DNA of 38,303 nt, taken from contig NZ_JANIAA010000061.1 in assembly GCF_024505145.1 (NCBI RefSeq), forward strand, positions 1 through 38,303. Direction: 5' to 3'. This stretch comes from Streptomyces rugosispiralis (lineage in GTDB: Bacteria > Actinomycetota > Actinomycetes > Streptomycetales > Streptomycetaceae). The translations under genes and the position numbers were made by a program. The notes beneath the pieces were generated by a model. The model searched no databases. It saw nothing but the letters and a program-made list of their open reading frames with translations, and was not told where the DNA came from. This document shows positions 1-7,785 of this stretch, one piece after another. How positions within the stretch are numbered: position 1 is the stretch's first letter; every line of letters begins with the position of its first letter.

Positions 1-1
1 C

Positions 2-535
2 CCCCCCACCCCCCCACCCCCCCCCCCCCCCGCCGAGCCCGCCGAGCCCGCTACCCCCGAAAGCACCGAAGCCCCCGAAAGCACCGAAACCCCCGAACGC
101 CCATCCCGCCCCGCCCGGCATCTCGTCGGCCTCCCGGGCAATCCGCTGGCGGCGGTCTCCGGTCTGCTGACCCTCGCCGAGCCGCTGCTGCGGACGCTGA
201 CGGGCCGCCCGGCCCCCGACCCGGGTCCGGCCCCGCTGGCCGAGGCCGTGCAGGGGCATCCGCGGGACACCCGGCTCGTCCCCGTGATCTTCCGGCAGGA
301 CGCGGCCGTGCCGCTGCGCTTCAACGGCCCGGCGATGCTGCGCGGCATCGCGGTGGCCGACGGCCTCGCCGTGATCCCGCCCGGCGGGGCGAGGCGCGGC
401 ACGGAGGTGGACGTACTGGATCTCCCGTGGTCGGCGAGCGCCATGGAGCAACCGGGGCACGCGGACCGGGCGCGCCAACACACCGACCGGGCGACCGATG
501 GTGAGGACATATCCCCCCAGGAGGGCCCGGCGTGA
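2..535 (+). CDS. moeA: Molybdopterin molybdenumtransferase MoeA, C-terminal part (5' end outside window)
   Basis: MoeA inserts molybdate into adenylylated molybdopterin in the last step of molybdenum cofactor synthesis. The readable frame carries the family motif GLPGNPLAAV (encoded from 128), followed by the C-terminal beta-barrel region (VIFRQDAAVPLRFNGPAMLRGIAVADGLAVIPPG), typical of MoeA domain IV. The start lies outside the window. Just before the GLPGNP motif the frame is low complexity: a proline run encoded by almost pure C, then PAEPATPESTEAPE-type residues. This is an unusual insertion for the family. The last four bases overlap the next gene (GTGA), so the two are probably co-transcribed and translationally coupled. 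The family call is secure; the length of the upstream part cannot be judged. Confidence 0.85.
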   Translation, partial: PPTPPPPPPPAEPAEPATPESTEAPESTETPERPSRPARHLVGLPGNPLAAVSGLLTLAEPLLRTLTGRPAPDPGPAPLAEAVQGHPRDTRLVPVIFRQDAAVPLRFNGPAMLRGIAVADGLAVIPPGGARRGTEVDVLDLPWSASAMEQPGHADRARQHTDRATDGEDISPQEGPA

Positions 536-1587
536 AGCTGCCCAGCCATGACGCGGCCGCCCGCACCCCCGGGGACGGCGGCCACCGCGTCCATCTGCCC
601 CACTTCCCCGCGGGCCCGCTGCGCCAGGTCGGCCGCCGGCTGCTGCTGGCGCTGCTGGTGCTGGTGCTGACGGTGGTCATCGTGTACGTCGACCGCTCCG
701 GCTACCACGACAACGCCGACGATCAGGTCGACTTCCTCGACTCCGTCTACTACTCGACGGTCACGCTGTCCACGACCGGATACGGCGACATCGTGCCGTA
801 CAGCGACAGTGCGCGGCTCAGCAACATCCTGCTGGTCACGCCGTTGCGCGTGCTCTTTCTGATCATCCTGGTCGGCACCACCCTGGAAGTCCTGGCCGAA
901 CGCACCCGCGAGCAGTACCGCCTGAACCGCTGGAGGTCAGCGTTGCGTGATCACACCGTCGTAGTGGGCTTCGGTACGAAGGGGCGGTCCGCGGTGGAGA
1001 CCCTTTGTGCGACGGGGCTGCCCAAGAACCGGGTGGTCGTGGTGGACCCCAACCACAAGGTGATCGAGGCGGCGAACGCCGAGGGGTTCGCGGGGGTGGT
1101 CGGCGACGCGACCCGCAGCGATGTGCTGTTGCGGGCGGAGGCGCAGCGCGCCCGCCAGTTCGTGATCGCCACCCAGCGCGATGACACCGCGGTCCTGGTC
1201 ACGCTGACGGCCCGGCAGCTCAACCGGGGCGCCAACATCGTGGCGGCGGTGCGCGAGGAGGAGAACGCGCCGCTGCTGCGCCAGTCCGGGGCCGACGCGG
1301 TGATCACCAGCGCCAGCGCGGCGGGCCGCCTGCTCGGCATGAGCGTGCAGAGCCCGACGGCCGGTGCGGTGATCGAGGACCTGATCCAGCAGGGCACGGG
1401 CCTGGACCTGGTGGAGCGCACGGTGGTGAAGGCCGAGGTGGGCAAGTCGGTGCGGGACACGGAGGATCTCGTGGTGTCCGTGCTGCGCGGCCATCGCCTC
1501 CTCGCGTACGACGACCCCGCCGCCAGCCCGCTGCAGGCGGCCGACCGCTTGATCACAATCGTTCGCGCGCCGATGGTCCAGGAGTAG
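532..1587 (+). CDS. Two-TM potassium channel with RCK (TrkA-N/TrkA-C) domain
   Basis: This is a predicted ligand-gated K+ channel subunit of 351 residues. A cytoplasmic N-terminus is followed by TM1 (about 36-54), a pore helix (70-80), the selectivity filter TTGYGD (81-86) and TM2 (about 98-118). A cytoplasmic RCK domain follows, with a Rossmann nucleotide-binding start (HTVVVGFGTKG, 141-151; an acidic residue in VVVDPN), then a TrkA-C-like lobe. The domain order matches MthK-type channels. The GTG start at 532 lies in the moeA stop region (4-bp overlap), with an AGGAGG ribosome site at 519-524. There is no start for a separate pore-less RCK form that I can support. Function is known for the family; the ligand is unknown. 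Confidence 0.88.
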   Translation: MKLPSHDAAARTPGDGGHRVHLPHFPAGPLRQVGRRLLLALLVLVLTVVIVYVDRSGYHDNADDQVDFLDSVYYSTVTLSTTGYGDIVPYSDSARLSNILLVTPLRVLFLIILVGTTLEVLAERTREQYRLNRWRSALRDHTVVVGFGTKGRSAVETLCATGLPKNRVVVVDPNHKVIEAANAEGFAGVVGDATRSDVLLRAEAQRARQFVIATQRDDTAVLVTLTARQLNRGANIVAAVREEENAPLLRQSGADAVITSASAAGRLLGMSVQSPTAGAVIEDLIQQGTGLDLVERTVVKAEVGKSVRDTEDLVVSVLRGHRLLAYDDPAASPLQAADRLITIVRAPMVQE

Positions 1588-1597
1588 CCTCGCGCCC

Positions 1598-2575
1598 ATG
1601 CATGCGATCACGATTCCCGAACCCGGTGGCCCCGAAGCCCTGGTATGGGCGGAGGTCCCCGACCCCGTGCCCGGCGAGGGCGAGGTCCTGGTCGACGTAG
1701 CGGCCGCCGGCGTCAATCGCGCGGATGTGCTCCAGCGCCAGGGCCACTACCCGCCGCCGCCCGGAGCCTCGCCCTACGCCGGTCTGGAGTGCTCGGGCCG
1801 GATCTCGGCGCTGGGCCCCGGCGTCACCGGCTGGGCGGTGGGCGACGAGGTGTGCGCCCTGCTCGCGGGCGGTGGATACGCCGAGAAGGTGGCGGTTCCG
1901 TCGGGGCAACTGCTGCCCCTTCCCGAGGGCGTGGACCTGGTCACGGCCGCCGCGCTGCCCGAGGTGACCGCCACCGTCTGGTCCAACGTCTTCATGATCT
2001 CCCATCTCCGGCCGGGCGAGACGCTGTTGGCGCACGGCGGATCGAGCGGCATCGGCACCATGGCGATCCAGCTCGCGAAGGCGGTCGGGGCGCGGGTCGC
2101 GGTGACCGCCGGCGGTCCGGAGAAGCTGGCCGCCTGCCAGGAGCTCGGCGCCGACATCCTGATCGACTACCGCGAGCAGGACTTCGTCGAGGAGATCCGC
2201 CGGGCCACCGACGGCGCGGGCGCGGACGTCATCCTGGACATCGTCGGCGCGAAGTACCTCGCCCGGAATCTGGAGACGCTCGCCCTCAACGGACGGCTGG
2301 CGATCATCGGGCTCCAGGGCGGGGTGAAGGCCGAGCTGAACCTGGCCACCCTGCTGTCCAAGAGCGCCGCCGTGACGGCCACCGGGCTGCGGGGCCGCTC
2401 GCTGGCGCAGAAGTCGGCGATCATCGCGGCGGTACGGGAGCATGTCTGGCCGCTGATCGGCGGCGGCCAGGTCCGCCCGATCGTCCACAGCACCATCCCG
2501 ATGCGGGAGGCCCCGGAGGCTCACCGGCTGCTGGAGTCCAGCGCGCATGTGGGCAAGATCCTCCTGACGACCTGA
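1598..2575 (+). CDS. NAD(P)H quinone oxidoreductase, zinc-independent MDR family (PIG3/QOR type)
   Basis: A 325-residue medium-chain dehydrogenase/reductase. The N-terminal GroES-like lobe has the quinone reductase signature GVNRADVLQRQGHYPPPPG, and the Rossmann lobe has the nucleotide-binding stretch GSSGIGTMAIQLAKAVGARV. The paired cysteines of the structural zinc site are absent, as expected for quinone reductases of this branch. It would reduce quinones or enones with NADPH in the cytoplasm. The ATG lies 10 bp after the channel stop, and the only SD-like sequence (AGGAG, 1580-1584) overlaps that stop, so expression probably depends on readthrough from the channel gene. The physiological substrate cannot be told. 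Confidence 0.88.
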   Translation: MHAITIPEPGGPEALVWAEVPDPVPGEGEVLVDVAAAGVNRADVLQRQGHYPPPPGASPYAGLECSGRISALGPGVTGWAVGDEVCALLAGGGYAEKVAVPSGQLLPLPEGVDLVTAAALPEVTATVWSNVFMISHLRPGETLLAHGGSSGIGTMAIQLAKAVGARVAVTAGGPEKLAACQELGADILIDYREQDFVEEIRRATDGAGADVILDIVGAKYLARNLETLALNGRLAIIGLQGGVKAELNLATLLSKSAAVTATGLRGRSLAQKSAIIAAVREHVWPLIGGGQVRPIVHSTIPMREAPEAHRLLESSAHVGKILLTT

Positions 2576-2583
2576 GCGCCACG

Positions 2584-2748
2584 GGTCCGTACGGCGGCGC
2601 CGCCGCGATCCTTACGGCGCTGTCGCAGTCCTTACGGCGCCGCTGCGGCCGCCCTTATGGCGCTGTCGCAGTCCTTACGGCGGGCATCGTGGCCCTTTTG
2701 GCGCTGTCGCGGTCCTTACGGCGGACGCCGCGGTCCGTACGGCGGCGC
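2584..2748. repeat. Cluster of three 29-bp repeats bounded by a 17-bp direct repeat
   Basis: Three near-identical 29-bp copies start at 2611, 2654 and 2695. Each runs CTTACGGCG, CTGTCGCAGTC, CTTACGGCG, with one to three changes between copies. The spacing is 41-43 bp. The same 17-mer GGTCCGTACGGCGGCGC closes the cluster on both sides (2584-2600 and 2732-2748). The tract fills the gap between the quinone reductase and the next gene. An open frame can be drawn through it, but it continues out of frame from the preceding gene, so I treat the tract as noncoding. No hairpin strong enough to be a terminator was seen. Confidence 0.75.
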
Positions 2749-2823
2749 TCAGGATGCCCGGTTCTCGCCCTCATGTGAGGCTGATCCCGTTACGCAACGG
2801 TTCGGCACGGGAGGGTGACCACC

Positions 2824-3294
2824 GTGAACCCTGCGACGCTTCGCACACTCCCCGCGGCGGCCCTGCTGGCGAGCACCGCCCTGGCCGCGGCCCCCGCCGC
2901 GTCCGCCACCCCGGCCGCCGCCGCCCCCGCCGACGACGGTGGCGGGCTGGCGGGCACCCGCGCGGGCGAGGGCCGTGCGCACCCCGGCCGCACCGGGACG
3001 CCGACCCCCTCGTCGCCGGACGGGGACCCCTCGGCGGACACCGGGGACGACGAGGGCACCGGGCGGTTCTCGGTGGTGCCCGAGTGGACGCCGTCCTCCC
3101 TCTCCGTCCCGCAGCGGCCGGACCGGCACCAGGCGCGCGAGTCGCTCCCGTCCGGACAGCCTTACGGTGCTCAGCGGACCGCCGCCGAGCCCAGCGCGCG
3201 GGCGATGCGGGTGCTGCCGCTGGGCACCGGTCTCGCGCTCACCGGACTCGGCCTCGGCCTGGCGTTCTTCGGTCTGCGGCTGCGCCGCCGCTGA
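2824..3294 (+). CDS. Small secreted protein with C-terminal membrane anchor, unknown function
   Basis: A 156-residue protein I do not recognise. It begins with a Sec-type signal peptide (basic start, then an Ala/Leu-rich core ending near AAASA-like residues). A Gly/Asp/Pro/Thr-rich disordered region follows, and it ends in one hydrophobic segment of about 18 residues and a stop-transfer tail LRLRRR. This predicts an exported protein held by its C-terminus with a short cytoplasmic tail. The GTG at 2824 was chosen because the GGAGGG at 2809-2814 sits about 9 bases before it; the in-frame GTG at 2815 abuts that site. There is no LPXTG-like motif before the last helix. Confidence 0.65.
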   Translation: MNPATLRTLPAAALLASTALAAAPAASATPAAAAPADDGGGLAGTRAGEGRAHPGRTGTPTPSSPDGDPSADTGDDEGTGRFSVVPEWTPSSLSVPQRPDRHQARESLPSGQPYGAQRTAAEPSARAMRVLPLGTGLALTGLGLGLAFFGLRLRRR

Positions 3295-3402
3295 GCGCCG
3301 CCGCTGAGTGCCGTCACTGATCTGACGGCCTTCGCCGGTGATCGCCGCGGAATCCTCGACCCTCGCCCGTCGTACCGGGTGCCGGTGCGGAACAATGGGG
3401 GT

Positions 3403-3972
3403 ATGAACCAGCCGATGAACGAACGAGCGCAGGAGAGCCCGCACGTCCTGGTCGTCGGTCCGGACGGCATGGCACTCGGCGGCGTCGCTCCTGCTTCCGG
3501 CGAGGGCGGTGGTGACGACGAGTCGCGCGAGGTTCCCGTGACGGACATGGTCGAACAGCCGGCGAAGGTCATGCGGATCGGCAGCATGATCAAACAGCTT
3601 CTGGAGGAGGTCCGTGCCGCACCTCTGGACGAGGCCAGCCGGGTCCGGCTCAAGGAGATCCACTCCAGCTCGGTGAAGGAGCTGGAGGACGGGCTGGCCC
3701 CCGAGCTGATCGGGGAGCTGGAGCGGCTGTCGCTGCCCTTCACGGACGAGGCGGTGCCCACCGAGGCGGAACTGCGCATCGCGCAGGCTCAGTTGGTCGG
3801 CTGGCTTGAGGGGCTGTTCCACGGCATCCAGACCACTCTGTTCGCCCAGCAGATGGCGGCGCGTGCGCAGCTTGAGCAGATGCGCCGGGCGCTGCCGCCG
3901 GGGATCGGCGGGGGCGAGGAGGACGAGGCCGCGCTCAAGCCGGGCGGCGCCCGCTCGGGACCGTACCTCTGA
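3403..3972 (+). CDS. bpa: Bacterial proteasome activator Bpa (DUF2587)
   Basis: A 189-residue homolog of the mycobacterial ATP-independent proteasome activator Bpa/PafE (Rv3780). This family forms a dodecameric ring that docks on the 20S proteasome and feeds it unstructured proteins. The acidic, disordered N-terminus leads into the helical core (EQPAKVMRIGSMIKQLLEEVR, then VKELEDGLAPELIGELERL and the long helix AELRIAQAQLVGWLEGLFHGI). The protein ends in GPYL, matching the GQYL-type tail whose penultimate tyrosine opens the proteasome gate. The proteasome genes themselves are not in the window. The ATG at 3403 is preceded by GGGG; ATG 3415 is a possible alternative. Confidence 0.9.
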   Translation: MNQPMNERAQESPHVLVVGPDGMALGGVAPASGEGGGDDESREVPVTDMVEQPAKVMRIGSMIKQLLEEVRAAPLDEASRVRLKEIHSSSVKELEDGLAPELIGELERLSLPFTDEAVPTEAELRIAQAQLVGWLEGLFHGIQTTLFAQQMAARAQLEQMRRALPPGIGGGEEDEAALKPGGARSGPYL

Positions 3973-4037
3973 GCCGCTGAGCCGCTGAGCCGCTCCCCGA
4001 GCCACGCACCGGTCACGACGACCGGGAGACGCGCCGG

Positions 4038-4099
4038 ACACAACGACCGGACACAACGACCGGACACGACACAACGACCGGACACGACACAACGACCGG
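4038..4099. repeat. Short tandem repeats (13-bp then 18-bp units) downstream of bpa
   Basis: Two copies of the 13-mer ACACAACGACCGG (4038-4050, 4051-4063) run directly into two copies of the 18-mer ACACGACACAACGACCGG (4064-4081, 4082-4099). The 18-mer is the 13-mer with five extra bases (ACACG) in front. A shorter CCGCTGAG triplication sits just after the bpa stop. The tract lies between convergent genes and shows no open frame with plausible codon use. Confidence 0.75.
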
Positions 4100-4120
4100 A
4101 CACGCGCCGGACATAACGAA

Positions 4121-4164
4121 ACGACGCCGCGGGCCTCACCTTCCGATGAGGCCCGCGGCGTCGT
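4121..4164. terminator. Bidirectional terminator between bpa and the kinase gene
   Basis: A perfect 18-bp inverted repeat: ACGACGCCGCGGGCCTCA at 4121-4138 and its complement at 4147-4164, with an 8-base loop. It lies between two convergent genes and could serve both. No long U tract follows, as is usual in Streptomyces. Confidence 0.8.
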
Positions 4165-4194
4165 GTTACGCCGGAAGCGGGGTGAGAGCCGCCC

Positions 4195-5853
4195 CTACTC
4201 CGGGTTGCCGGTGGAGACGGTCAGCTCGATGGTGTCCGTCTTGGGGTTGTACGGCTCGTAGTTCCGGTACGTGTAATTGAGGACGGTGCCCTTGCCCCAC
4301 AGATTCTCGTCCTGGGGCACCACGCGGTACTTCCAGCCCGCCGCGCGGATGCAATTCTTCACCGAGTCGACGTAGAGGTTCTGGAAGTCGGGCACCGAGT
4401 ACGTGCCCTTCTCATCGGTGTTCTCGTACGCGTCGGTGCACTTCTTCGTTTCGATGGTCTTGGTCTTGTCGCCCATGCGGAAGCCCGCGGCGGTGTCGGA
4501 GGCCGACGGCGACGCCGAATTGCCGCCACCGCCCCCCTTGCTCTCGTCCTTGGAGCCGCCGTCGTCGCCGCTGAGCGCGATGACCAGGATCACGGCGATG
4601 ACCGCGACCGCCGCGACGACGGCCGAGCCTATGATCACGCGCTTGTTGCCGCTGCCGCCGCCCTTCCCGGACGGCGCCGAGGGCGAGATGTTGTACGGCG
4701 GCGGGGTGCTGGGGCCCTGGTACGACGGTGCCGGGGTCTGATAGCCCGCCTGCCCCAGGGGTGTCGTGGACGGGCCGGCCGGGGGCGGCGGGGTGGACGG
4801 GCCGAAGGCGCCGAACTGCCCGGGGGTGTGCTGCGGCTGGTACGGCGTCTGGACGCTGCCGGGGCCGGGCACGGGCGTCTGCTGGTCGATCGGCGGGAAG
4901 ACCGCCGAGCCGACACCGGCGCCGCTGCGCGCCGGGGGGCCGCCGCTGATGATGATGGGGGAGGCGCCGGTCTGCCCGGTACGGGCGACTCGTGCGCATT
5001 CGTCGCGCATGGCCTCGGCGGTCGGGAAGCGCTCGTTCGGGTTCTTCTTCAGGGCGCGGGCCACCAGCGCGTCCACCGCCGGGGGAATGGACTGGTTGAT
5101 CGAGGAGGGCGCGACCGGCTCCTCCTGGACGTGCGCGTACGCGATGGCCAGCGGCGAGTCCGCGTCGAACGGCAGCCGGCCGGTCAGCAGCTCGAAGAGC
5201 ATGATGCCGACCGAGTACAGGTCGCTGCGGGCGTCCACTCCACGGCCCAGCGCCTGCTCCGGCGAGAGGTACTGCGGAGTGCCGACGACCATGCCGGTCT
5301 GGGTCATGGAGGTGACCCCGGACTGCATGGCGCGGGCGATGCCGAAGTCCATGACTTTGACCACATTACGCTTGGTCATCATCACGTTACCTGGCTTGAT
5401 GTCGCGGTGGACCAGCCCCATCTCATGACTGATCTCCAGCGCCGCCAGTACATCGCTGGTGATCTTCAGGGCCTTTTCGGTCGGCATCGCGCCGTATTGC
5501 CGGACATCGCCGTCCAGGACCGAGCGCAGCGGCTGCCCCTCGACGTACTCCATGACGATGTACGGCATCAGGGAGCCGTCGATGGCGTCCTCGCCGGTGT
5601 CGAAGACCGAGACGATATTGGTGTGCGTGAGTTTCGCCACCGCCTGGGCCTCGCGGCGGAACCGCTCGCGGAAGGACTGTTCGCGTCCCAGCTCGGTGTG
5701 GAGTGTCTTGATCGCGACCTGGCGGTCCAGCACGGTGTCATAGGCCAGGTGAACGGAGGCCATGCCGCCCTCGCCCAGCAGGTCACGCAGCTGATACCGG
5801 CCGTTCGCCAGAGAGTGGCCTTGATACCTGCCCGATGCGCCGTACTGGCTCAT
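4195..5853 (-). CDS. Transmembrane Ser/Thr protein kinase with one PASTA-like extracellular domain
   Basis: A 552-residue Hanks-type kinase. The kinase domain spans about 20-285, with glycine loop GEGGMAS, K49 in VAIK, HRDIKPGN (149-156), DFG (169-171) and the activation segment end GTPQYLSPEQ (191-200). A Pro/Thr/Gln-rich juxtamembrane linker (about 300-400) precedes one TM helix (about 405-428) and an extracellular region. That region looks like a single divergent PASTA domain (VPDFQNLYVDSVKNCIRAAG to TIELTVSTG). C472 and C501 could form a disulfide. The open frame extends to 6069, but ATG 5853 is chosen because it has a GGGGGA ribosome site just upstream and begins right before conserved sequence. 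It is divergent from a second kinase. The ligand and substrates are unknown. Confidence 0.92.
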   Translation of the reverse strand: MSQYGASGRYQGHSLANGRYQLRDLLGEGGMASVHLAYDTVLDRQVAIKTLHTELGREQSFRERFRREAQAVAKLTHTNIVSVFDTGEDAIDGSLMPYIVMEYVEGQPLRSVLDGDVRQYGAMPTEKALKITSDVLAALEISHEMGLVHRDIKPGNVMMTKRNVVKVMDFGIARAMQSGVTSMTQTGMVVGTPQYLSPEQALGRGVDARSDLYSVGIMLFELLTGRLPFDADSPLAIAYAHVQEEPVAPSSINQSIPPAVDALVARALKKNPNERFPTAEAMRDECARVARTGQTGASPIIISGGPPARSGAGVGSAVFPPIDQQTPVPGPGSVQTPYQPQHTPGQFGAFGPSTPPPPAGPSTTPLGQAGYQTPAPSYQGPSTPPPYNISPSAPSGKGGGSGNKRVIIGSAVVAAVAVIAVILVIALSGDDGGSKDESKGGGGGNSASPSASDTAAGFRMGDKTKTIETKKCTDAYENTDEKGTYSVPDFQNLYVDSVKNCIRAAGWKYRVVPQDENLWGKGTVLNYTYRNYEPYNPKTDTIELTVSTGNPE

Positions 5854-6165
5854 TTCGTACTTCCCCCTTGGCGCACTCACTACTCTGACGCGCACGTTTC
5901 GACGCATTGATCTTGATGTTCTGGATATCGTGGCCAAGTCTGCCCCAGGCCACGGACACGTCAAGCAGCGGTGCCCGTTCCGTGACCGGATGCGCAAGAA
6001 CTCGTCACGCGATTTGCATCGCTTCACCGTCAACAGGTTTGATGGCCGGTCCATCACCAACCGATACACGGCGCGAAGGCTGTAGCGTGCCTAGCGGGAA
6101 CCGTACCGCCCGTGGGCGGGGCGATCTCGACCCGACCCCCACCGAGAACGAGACGGCGAGGACCG
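5854..6165. other. Divergent promoter region between two kinase genes
   Basis: These 312 bp between the starts of the two kinases must contain promoters for both. There is a TAGCGT -10-like hexamer at 6083-6088 for the rightward gene, without a convincing -35. An inverted repeat TGGCC/GGCCA lies near 5931-5953. I see no conserved gene in it; the leftward open-frame extension uses atypical codons. Confidence 0.45.
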
Positions 6166-7749
6166 ATGGCACAGACCCAGAGCGCCCAGGGGCCCTCCGA
6201 TCCTGACGCCAGCGGGTCCGGAATGCCGGATACGCCCGAGGTGTGGGGTAACGGAGGACTTGTCGGCGATGGTCGATATCGGCTTACCAGTCGACTCGGC
6301 CGCGGCGGTATGGCGGAGGTGTTCGCCGCCGAGGACCTCCGGCTCGGCCGTACGGTCGCGGTGAAGCTGCTCCGAGCCGATCTGGCCGAGGACCCGGTGT
6401 CCAAGGCCCGCTTCACCCGCGAGGCACAGTCCGTGGCCGGGCTGAACCACCACGCCGTGGTGGCGGTCTACGACTCCGGCGAGGACGTCGTCGGCCAGAA
6501 CACCGTGCCGTACATCGTCATGGAGCTGGTCGAGGGCCGGACCATCCGCGATCTGCTGCTCAACGCCGAGGCGCCGCCGCCGGACCAGGCGCTGATCATC
6601 GTCTCCGGGGTGCTGGAGGCGCTCGCCTACAGCCATCAGCACGGCATCGTGCACCGTGACATCAAGCCCGCCAACGTGATCATCACCCACAGCGGCGCGG
6701 TCAAGGTCATGGACTTCGGCATCGCCCGCGCCCTGCACGGCGCCCAGTCCACCATGACCCAGACCGGCATGGTCATGGGCACCCCGCAGTACCTCTCGCC
6801 GGAGCAGGCCCTCGGCAAGGCCGTGGACCACCGCTCCGACCTCTACGCCACCGGCTGCCTGCTCTACGAGCTGCTGGCGCTGCGCCCGCCGTTCACCGGG
6901 GAGACCCCGCTGTCGGTGGTGTACCAGCACGTCCAGGACACCCCGGTGCCCCCGTCGGAGACCTCCGGCACCGTGCCGCCGGAGCTGGACGGCCTGGTCA
7001 TGCGCTCCCTCGCCAAGGACCCGGACGACCGGTTCCAGAGCGCCGAGGAGATGCGCGGACTGGTCCAGTACGCGCTCCAGATGCTCCACGAGGCCGGTGG
7101 CCACACCGGCATGTGGAACACCGGCCCGGTCACCCAGCACCTGGGCGCCGCCACCCCCGCCATGGGCATGCCGGGCATCGGGGCCACCACCGCGCTGCCG
7201 CACCCGGGCCACGGCGAGACCTCTCAGCAGCCGATCGTCACAGGACCCGGCGGCGGTGGCGGCGGCTACCACGGCGGTTCCGGCCGCCGTAAGGGCCGCG
7301 GCAGGATGTGGCTGATCGCGGTGCTCGCGGTGATCGCGGTCGCGACGGGGGTCGCCTTCGCCCTCCAGATGGGCGACAAGGGCGGCGACAAGCAGCCGAG
7401 CAAGCACCAGACGTCGGTCACCCAGGAGAAGACGAAGAAGCCGACCGACAAGCCGAGCGAGGACTCGAGCGACGAGACGGCCCCGAGCGGCAACGGCGAC
7501 AATTCCGGGGACACGGGCAGCGACTACACCCCGACCGGGGACCCGACGCCGACGTACCAGGACAACCCCACGGACCAGCCGACGGACCAGCCGACGGACC
7601 CGGGCACCAACGAGCCGACCGGAGATCCGACCACCCCGGGCGGCGGCGATCCGACCACCACGCCGACGGACCCGGAGACCGACCCGGGCACCACCGATCC
7701 CACCGGTGACACGGCGGGCGCCTCGGACGGTGGCGCCGGCACCCCCTGA
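6166..7749 (+). CDS. Transmembrane Ser/Thr protein kinase with long Thr/Pro/Asp-rich extracellular tail
   Basis: A 527-residue Hanks-type kinase. The glycine loop is LGRGGMAEV (44-52), with K67 in VAVK, HRDIKPAN (163-170), DFG (183-185) and GTPQYLSPEQ (205-214). A Gly/His-rich linker leads to a TM helix near 381-401. About 125 extracellular residues follow, made almost only of Thr, Pro, Asp, Gly, Glu and Ser (PTDQPTDQPTDPGTNEPTGDPTTPGG style). No PASTA or other sensor fold is visible, so the tail is probably a flexible wall-spanning or glycosylated region. ATG 6166 is used because the upstream extension lacks kinase-like sequence; the RBS is weak (GCGAGG). It is paired head-to-head with the other kinase. 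Confidence 0.9.
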   Translation: MAQTQSAQGPSDPDASGSGMPDTPEVWGNGGLVGDGRYRLTSRLGRGGMAEVFAAEDLRLGRTVAVKLLRADLAEDPVSKARFTREAQSVAGLNHHAVVAVYDSGEDVVGQNTVPYIVMELVEGRTIRDLLLNAEAPPPDQALIIVSGVLEALAYSHQHGIVHRDIKPANVIITHSGAVKVMDFGIARALHGAQSTMTQTGMVMGTPQYLSPEQALGKAVDHRSDLYATGCLLYELLALRPPFTGETPLSVVYQHVQDTPVPPSETSGTVPPELDGLVMRSLAKDPDDRFQSAEEMRGLVQYALQMLHEAGGHTGMWNTGPVTQHLGAATPAMGMPGIGATTALPHPGHGETSQQPIVTGPGGGGGGYHGGSGRRKGRGRMWLIAVLAVIAVATGVAFALQMGDKGGDKQPSKHQTSVTQEKTKKPTDKPSEDSSDETAPSGNGDNSGDTGSDYTPTGDPTPTYQDNPTDQPTDQPTDPGTNEPTGDPTTPGGGDPTTTPTDPETDPGTTDPTGDTAGASDGGAGTP

Positions 7750-7754
7750 CGGCC

Positions 7755-7776
7755 GGGGGCGCCCCACGGCGCCCCC
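7755..7776. terminator. Terminator hairpin between kinase and phosphotransferase genes
   Basis: A 9-bp perfect stem, GGGGGCGCC (7755-7763) with GGCGCCCCC (7768-7776) and loop CCAC. It sits between the convergent stops at 7749 and 7786. Confidence 0.7.
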
Positions 7777-7785
7777 GCGCTCCCG

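Noticed and set aside
1645..2778. Plus-strand 377-residue open frame running into the repeat cluster
   Set aside because: Out-of-frame shadow of the quinone reductase; Arg/Gly-rich without motifs.
4595..4640. Possible break in the kinase gene near the TM segment
   Set aside because: The frame is continuous through TM helix and extracellular domain; no frameshift is needed.
5854..6069. N-terminal 72-residue extension of the leftward kinase
   Set aside because: Not kinase-like, and a good ribosome site precedes the internal ATG at 5853.
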